Below are positions 59,424 through 64,000 of a stretch of DNA of 64,000 nucleotides, in pieces. Numbering within the stretch: the first letter of the stretch is position 1; each line of letters begins with the position of its first letter. The notes below the pieces were generated by a model. The model ran no database searches. It had not been told where the DNA came from and was given only the letters and a program-made list of their open reading frames with translations. The stretch is from AC-32 sp963716865. Lineage in GTDB: Bacteria; Actinomycetota; Thermoleophilia; Gaiellales; Gaiellaceae. A program made the position numbers and the translations under genes. The DNA is taken from contig CAVQUF010000004.1 in the NCBI GenBank assembly GCA_963716865.1, positions 620,001 to 684,000 on the forward strand, given 5' to 3'.

Positions 59424-59791
59424 TTATCGATCTCCTGGAGGCAGTCGGCCCGCTTGCACACGCGAACGTGAACCTCGCGGCCCTTGACCTCCTTGGTCGT
59501 CATCCCGATCCGGGTCGGGCGGCTGCAGGTCGGGCAGACGAGCATCACGTTCGAGACCGGGACCGCCGAGGCCTTCTCGATCACGCCGCCGGGCGTCATC
59601 TGCGCGCCGCCCATCCGGCTCGCGTCGGCGAGCGGCCTCGGGCGCGTGTGGCGCTTGACCACGTTCAGGTTCTCGACGATCACGCGCTTCTCGCGCGGCC
59701 GGGCCTCGATCACGCGGCCCTGCTTCCCGCGGTCCTTGCCGGCCAGCATCTGAACGAGGTCGCCTTTGTGGACTTTCATTTTGGAACTCAT
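59420..59791 (-). CDS. rplX: 50S ribosomal protein uL24
   Basis: 123 residues. VHKGDLVQMLAGKDRGKQGRV is the KOW domain. CPTC and CKRADC in the second half form a possible zinc site. Initiates large-subunit assembly. Start overlaps rplN; a second ATG four residues in is possible. Confidence 0.95.
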   Translation of the reverse strand: MSSKMKVHKGDLVQMLAGKDRGKQGRVIEARPREKRVIVENLNVVKRHTRPRPLADASRMGGAQMTPGGVIEKASAVPVSNVMLVCPTCSRPTRIGMTTKEVKGREVHVRVCKRADCLQEIDK

Positions 59792-60159
59792 CAGAGAACC
59801 TCCGGGGCGAGGCTGACGATCTTCATGAAGTTCTTCTCGCGCAGCTCGCGCGCGACGGGGCCGAAGATGCGGGTGCCGCGCGGGTTGCGGGCGCTGTCGA
59901 TCAGCACCGCCGCGTTCTCGTCGAACGCGATCGAGGTGCCGTCGTTGCGGCCGAACGGCTTGCGGGTGCGGACGACCACGGCCTGGACGACCTCGCCCTT
60001 CTTGACGGCGCCCTGGGGGCTCGCGGTCTTGACGGTCGCCGTGATCACGTCGCCGACCCGCGCGTAGCGTCTGTGCGAGCCGCCCTTGACGCGGATGCAG
60101 AGGATCTCGCGCGCGCCCGTGTTGTCGGCCACGCGCAGGCGGGATTCCTGCTGGATCAC
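59791..60159 (-). CDS. rplN: 50S ribosomal protein uL14
   Basis: 122 residues starting IQQESRLRVADNTGAREILC, the universal uL14 N-terminus. The GTG at 60159 has a GGAAGGA site six bases upstream; the longer open frame is antisense-like. Forms an intersubunit bridge. Confidence 0.97.
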   Translation of the reverse strand: MIQQESRLRVADNTGAREILCIRVKGGSHRRYARVGDVITATVKTASPQGAVKKGEVVQAVVVRTRKPFGRNDGTSIAFDENAAVLIDSARNPRGTRIFGPVARELREKNFMKIVSLAPEVL

Positions 60160-60199
60160 GGGTGATCCTTCCGGTGACGGTTTCGCGTCTGTGGCGGGG

Positions 60200-60892
60200 T
60201 CACTTCGCCTCCTCGAGCACCTCGGCAAGGCGCCAGCTCTTCGTCTTGGAGAGCGGCCGCGTCTCGACGATCCGCACGAGGTCGCCGACCTTGGCGGTGT
60301 TCTGCTCGTCGTGGGCGTGGAACTTGTTCGAGCGACGGACGACCTTCTTGTACTTCCGGTGCGCCTTCACGGTGTCGACCTTGACCACGATCGTCTTGTC
60401 CATCGCGCTCGAGACGACGACGCCCCGGCGCTCCTGACTGCGGCCGCGCTCGTGTTCAGGCTTGGGCAGCCGCACGATCGCGCGGCGCTCGGCCGGGCGC
60501 TCTCGCTTGGGCTTCGAATGCTTGTGGCGCTGCGATCGTGGAACGCGCTTGCGCTTCGGCTTCCGGGCCGGCTGCGCGGGCGCTGCCTCCACCTCGGCCT
60601 CGGCTTCGGGCTCGGCCGGCTCTTCGGCGGTCTCGGCCGCGGGCTCCTCGGGCTGCACCTCGGCCTCGGGCTCTTCCTCCGCCACGGGCTCCGGAGCAGC
60701 CTCCTCGGCGGCAGGCTCCTCCTCGGACTCGGGCTCTGCCTTCTCGGCAGGGGCCTCCTCGGCCTCCGCCTCGGGCGCCGCCTCCTCGGCGGCGAGCGGA
60801 GTTTCCTCGGCCACCGGAGTCTCCTCGGCCACGGCCTCGGGAGCCTCGTCCGTCGTCTTCTTCCTCGTCGTCTTCTTCTTCTCGTCAGCCAT
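60200..60892 (-). CDS. rpsQ: 30S ribosomal protein uS17 with a 150-residue N-terminal extension
   Basis: 230 residues where the family has about 85. The uS17 core is at the end (RGVVVSSAMDKTIVVKVDTV through KTKSWRLAEVLEE). Before it lies an Ala/Glu/Pro-rich stretch (residues about 14-108), then a basic segment (RKPKRKRVPRSQRHKHSKPK). The start ATG 60892 overlaps rpmC by eight bases, so the extension is part of the operon layout rather than an annotation artefact. No other in-frame gene fits the extension. Confidence 0.93.
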   Translation of the reverse strand: MADEKKKTTRKKTTDEAPEAVAEETPVAEETPLAAEEAAPEAEAEEAPAEKAEPESEEEPAAEEAAPEPVAEEEPEAEVQPEEPAAETAEEPAEPEAEAEVEAAPAQPARKPKRKRVPRSQRHKHSKPKRERPAERRAIVRLPKPEHERGRSQERRGVVVSSAMDKTIVVKVDTVKAHRKYKKVVRRSNKFHAHDEQNTAKVGDLVRIVETRPLSKTKSWRLAEVLEEAK

Positions 60893-61097
60893 GGCTCTCT
60901 CTCGTCAGTCCCGCCTCGCGGTCGTTGCGGATGGTCAGGATGCGCGCGATCTCGCGCTTGGCGAGCTTCAGGCGCGCGGTGTTCTCGAGCGCACCCGTGG
61001 CGCCCTGGAAGCGCAGATTGAACAGCTCCTGACGCGTCTCGGCCAGCTTGTGCTCGAGCTCCTCGTCGGTCAGCTCCCGAAGCTCTCTAGCTCGCAA
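60885..61097 (-). CDS. rpmC: 50S ribosomal protein uL29
   Basis: 70 residues, two helices: ARELRELTDEELEHKLAETRQEL and LKLAKREIARILTIRNDRE. Lies at the exit tunnel near the trigger factor site. Overlaps rplP by 11 bases. Confidence 0.96.
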   Translation of the reverse strand: MRARELRELTDEELEHKLAETRQELFNLRFQGATGALENTARLKLAKREIARILTIRNDREAGLTRESHG

Positions 61098-61512
61098 AGA
61101 GATCCGCCTCCCTTTTCACGATCCTCGTCTTGATCGGCAGCTTCCGGCCGGCCAGGCGCAGCGCTTCCTTGGCCAGGCGCTCATCCACGCCCGCGAGCTC
61201 GAACATGACCCGCCCGGGCTTGACCACGGCGACCCAGTGCTCGGGCGCTCCCTTGCCGGAGCCCATCCGCGTCTCCGCCGGCTTCTGCGTGACCGGCTTG
61301 TCCGGGAAGACGTTGATCCAGACCTTCCCGCCTCGGCGGATCTTGCGGGTCATCGCGATCCGGGCGGCCTCGATCTGCCGGTTCGTGACCCAGCCGGGCT
61401 CCAGTGCCTTGAGGCCGTAGTCACCCGCCTGGACCACCGTCTGGCCCTTGGCCTTGCCCCTGCGGCGGCCGCGCTGGTACTTACGGTACTTCGTCTTCTT
61501 CGGGAGCAGCAC
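61087..61512 (-). CDS. rplP: 50S ribosomal protein uL16
   Basis: 141 residues: LLPKKTKYRKYQRGRRRGKA start, RRGGKVWINVFPDKPVT and MGSGKGAPEHWVAVV are the signatures. Positions A-site tRNA. Normal length with no tail. Confidence 0.97.
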   Translation of the reverse strand: MLLPKKTKYRKYQRGRRRGKAKGQTVVQAGDYGLKALEPGWVTNRQIEAARIAMTRKIRRGGKVWINVFPDKPVTQKPAETRMGSGKGAPEHWVAVVKPGRVMFELAGVDERLAKEALRLAGRKLPIKTRIVKREADLFAS

Positions 61513-62547
61513 TTACGAACGCTTCTTCCTGGTCGGCTTCTCGGTGGGCTCTGTGGGCTCTGTGGTCTCTGTGGTCTCTGTCGTCTCGGTGTTCTCGGGC
61601 GCGGGCGCCTGCTGCTCTGCGGGCTGCGCCTCTGCGGCGACGTCCGGAGTCTCGGCCGGCGGGGCCTCGGTTACGGCGTCTGCGGGCGGCGTCGGGGTCT
61701 CGGCCTCTGCGCGCCCGCGTCCGCGTGCGCCGCCCGGCCTCCGCGGGCCGCCCTGGCCGCGACGACGCTGGCGCACCGGCCCGAGCCCCTCGCGGTCGGG
61801 CCCGCGGCCACGTCCGCCTTCGCGCGATGCGCCGAGGCCCTCTACGGCGCCGCCGCGGCGGCGCGCCTGGTCCTGGTCCCCGAGCCGCGAGTCGCGCTGC
61901 GTGACGCCCTCGTAGCCCTCGGGCATGATCTCGCCCTTGTTGATCCAGACCTTCACGCCGATCCGGCCCGCGGTCGTCTTCGCCTCGGCGAACCCGTAGT
62001 CGATGTCGGCGCGGATGGTGTGCAGCGGGACGCGGCCCTCGGAGTACATCTCCGAGCGACTCATCTCGCCGCCGCCGAGCCGGCCCCCGCAGACCACCTT
62101 GACGCCGTGCGCCCCGGAGCGAATCGCCGACGCGAGCGAGCGCTTCATCGCGCGTCGGAAGCTGACGCGGTTCTCGAGCTGCTCGGCGATGGACTGCGCG
62201 ACCAGCTTCGCGTCGAGCTCCGGCCGCTTGATCTCGTTGATGTTGACGTGCACGGCCTTGTTCGTCATGCCGTGGATCTCCTTGCGGAGCGCATCCACCT
62301 CCACGCCCGACTTGCCGATCACGATCCCCGGGCGAGCGGTGTAGATGTCGATCGTGATCCGCTGAGCGTCCTTGCGGATGAGGATGTCGGACAGGCCCGC
62401 GTGCGAGAGCTTGCCGAGGATGTGCTCGCGGATCTTGATGTCCTCGAGCAGATACGCGGCGAACTCCTTCGTCCCCGTGTACCAGTTCGACTTCCAGTCG
62501 TGGATGACGCCCACGCGCATCCCGCCGGGATGAACCTTCTGACCCAT
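61513..62547 (-). CDS. rpsC: 30S ribosomal protein uS3 with long C-terminal extension
   Basis: 344 residues; the core (1-215) has KVHPGGMRVGVIHDWKSNWY, the KH domain GIVIGKSGVEVDALRKEI and RADIDYGFAEAKTT. After KGEIMPEGYEG there are about 125 residues: first Arg/Gly-rich (RGRGPDREGLGPVRQRRRGQ), then acidic Ala/Pro/Glu, then TET/TEP repeats and a basic end (KPTRKKRS). uS3 has mRNA helicase and entry functions. Confidence 0.95.
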   Translation of the reverse strand: MGQKVHPGGMRVGVIHDWKSNWYTGTKEFAAYLLEDIKIREHILGKLSHAGLSDILIRKDAQRITIDIYTARPGIVIGKSGVEVDALRKEIHGMTNKAVHVNINEIKRPELDAKLVAQSIAEQLENRVSFRRAMKRSLASAIRSGAHGVKVVCGGRLGGGEMSRSEMYSEGRVPLHTIRADIDYGFAEAKTTAGRIGVKVWINKGEIMPEGYEGVTQRDSRLGDQDQARRRGGAVEGLGASREGGRGRGPDREGLGPVRQRRRGQGGPRRPGGARGRGRAEAETPTPPADAVTEAPPAETPDVAAEAQPAEQQAPAPENTETTETTETTEPTEPTEKPTRKKRS

Positions 62548-63056
62548 TACTTCCTCCTTGAAGGCTTCGCCTTCGCGGAGGACTCCTTCTCCGCTTTCGG
62601 CTTGGGCTTCGGCTTGGCGGCCGCCTTGGGCCGACTAGAGCGGCTCGGTTTCTCTTCCTCCTCCACCGGCGGAGCCGGCGGAGGCGTCTCCGGTTCCTGA
62701 GGGGCTTCCAGCTGAGAAAGCGTCACCGTGATGTGGCAGGTCGGCTTGCGGATGCGCACGGCGCGGCCTCGCGCGCGGGCGCGCCAGCGCTTGAGCACCG
62801 GCCCCTCGTCCACCGTCGCCGCGGAGACGAAGAGGTCGTCGCCCGCGAGGTTGTGGTTGGCCTCGGCGTTCGCGACCGCGGAGCGCAGCACCTTCTCGAG
62901 CTCGCGCGCGGCGGCGCGCGGCGTGAACGCGAGCACCGTTCGCGCCTCCGGGACGGTCCGGCCGCGAATGTGCTCGGCGACGAGCCGCGCCTTGCGCGGC
63001 GACATCCGCACCCACTTCGCCACGGCCCGCACCTCCTGTTGCTCGGCCGTCGCCAT
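62547..63056 (-). CDS. rplV: 50S ribosomal protein uL22 with C-terminal tail
   Basis: 169 residues. VRMSPRKARLVAEHIRGRTVPEAR and RAVRIRKPTCHITVTL are the core blocks, including the tunnel hairpin. The last 55 residues are Pro/Glu then Lys/Ala/Arg-rich (KAAAKPKPKPKAEKESSAKA). Normal uL22 ends near residue 115. Confidence 0.95.
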   Translation of the reverse strand: MATAEQQEVRAVAKWVRMSPRKARLVAEHIRGRTVPEARTVLAFTPRAAARELEKVLRSAVANAEANHNLAGDDLFVSAATVDEGPVLKRWRARARGRAVRIRKPTCHITVTLSQLEAPQEPETPPPAPPVEEEEKPSRSSRPKAAAKPKPKPKAEKESSAKAKPSRRK

Positions 63057-63340
63057 CAGGTCCTCTTCACCTCGGTCTTGCGGTCGCCGGAATGCGCGCG
63101 GAACGTGCGCGTCGGCGCGAACTCGCCGAGCTTGTGCCCGACCATCTGCTCGGTCACGAACACGGGCACGTGCTTGCGCCCGTCGTGGACCGCGATCGTG
63201 TGGCCGACCATCTCGGGGAAGACCGTCGACGCGCGTGACCAGGTCCGGATCATCTGCTTGCCTCCGGACTCGTTCATCGCCTGGATCCGGCTCAGCAGCC
63301 GCTCCTCCACGAACGGTCCCTTCTTGCTCGACCTGGACAC
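63056..63340 (-). CDS. rpsS: 30S ribosomal protein uS19
   Basis: 94 residues: SRSSKKGPFVEERLLSRIQAM and RASTVFPEMVGHTIAVHDGRKHVPV are diagnostic. Forms a head dimer with uS13. One-base offset from rplV. Confidence 0.97.
   Translation of the reverse strand: MSRSSKKGPFVEERLLSRIQAMNESGGKQMIRTWSRASTVFPEMVGHTIAVHDGRKHVPVFVTEQMVGHKLGEFAPTRTFRAHSGDRKTEVKRT

Positions 63341-64000
<660 letters not shown>

Noticed and set aside
61048..62700. Open frame of 550 codons opposite the rpsC/rplP region
   Set aside because: Antisense to highly conserved ribosomal genes; the translation has no recognisable domain.

Overview
The window is about 64 kb of GC-rich DNA from a bacterial chromosome. Gene content and order point to an actinobacterium, most likely class Thermoleophilia (Gaiella or Solirubrobacter-like). 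The clues are a complete actinobacterial S10/spc/alpha ribosomal cluster, tilS-hpt-ftsH, a coaX/DUF2469 neighbourhood, Ku with a Lys/Ala tail, VanW, NlpC/P60 and 3D-domain wall enzymes, and heavy use of GTG starts. The class assignment is inference. There is no prophage, plasmid or CRISPR signal.

Layout. 1-5.8 kb: pantothenate and folate cofactor genes (coaX, folK, folB, folP) on the minus strand, interrupted by a plus-strand secreted subtilisin. 5.9-9.5 kb: two half ABC exporters that look like an obligate heterodimer. 9.6-16 kb: a cysteine hydrolase, a semialdehyde dehydrogenase and ftsH/hpt/tilS. 16-25 kb: mixed housekeeping genes (GNAT, deoD, lipid kinase-like, L,D-transpeptidase, sirtuin, antibiotic kinase-like, VanW). 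24.8-35 kb: a lipid/CoA catabolism region with three acyl-CoA dehydrogenases, an SDR, an enolase-superfamily enzyme, a CoA transferase, transporters, and GntR and broken TetR regulators. A REP-associated transposase sits inside it. 35-48 kb: nitrilase, MFS, tRNA-Pro, Ku, acyl-CoA synthetase, a divergent pair of coiled-coil wall enzymes, an orphan response regulator, dacB, ligA and truA. 48.7-64 kb: one long minus-strand ribosomal super-operon, rplB (cut by the window edge) through rplQ, with secY, adk, map, infA and rpoA.

Features that stand out. (1) Two related subfamilies of bipartite two-hairpin repeats (nine copies) sit at gene ends and in five places contain the stop codon of the adjoining gene. 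(2) A RAYT transposase is flanked by inverted double-hairpin REP sequences, and a decayed copy of its palindrome lies in frame inside an acyl-CoA synthetase gene. (3) Six ribosomal proteins carry long low-complexity Ala/Glu/Pro or Lys/Arg tails. (4) An acyl-CoA dehydrogenase is broken by two compensating frameshifts at the same 11-base string. (5) Four convergent gene pairs share a single CTAG as both stop codons. (6) Two genes seem to start with CTG in CTGA overlaps. (7) A leader with a promoter, a start codon and an intrinsic terminator precedes a 56-residue protein.

Coordinates of start codons were refined by hand from ribosome binding sites, family lengths and overlaps. No alignment or search could be run, so family names rest on motif recognition.
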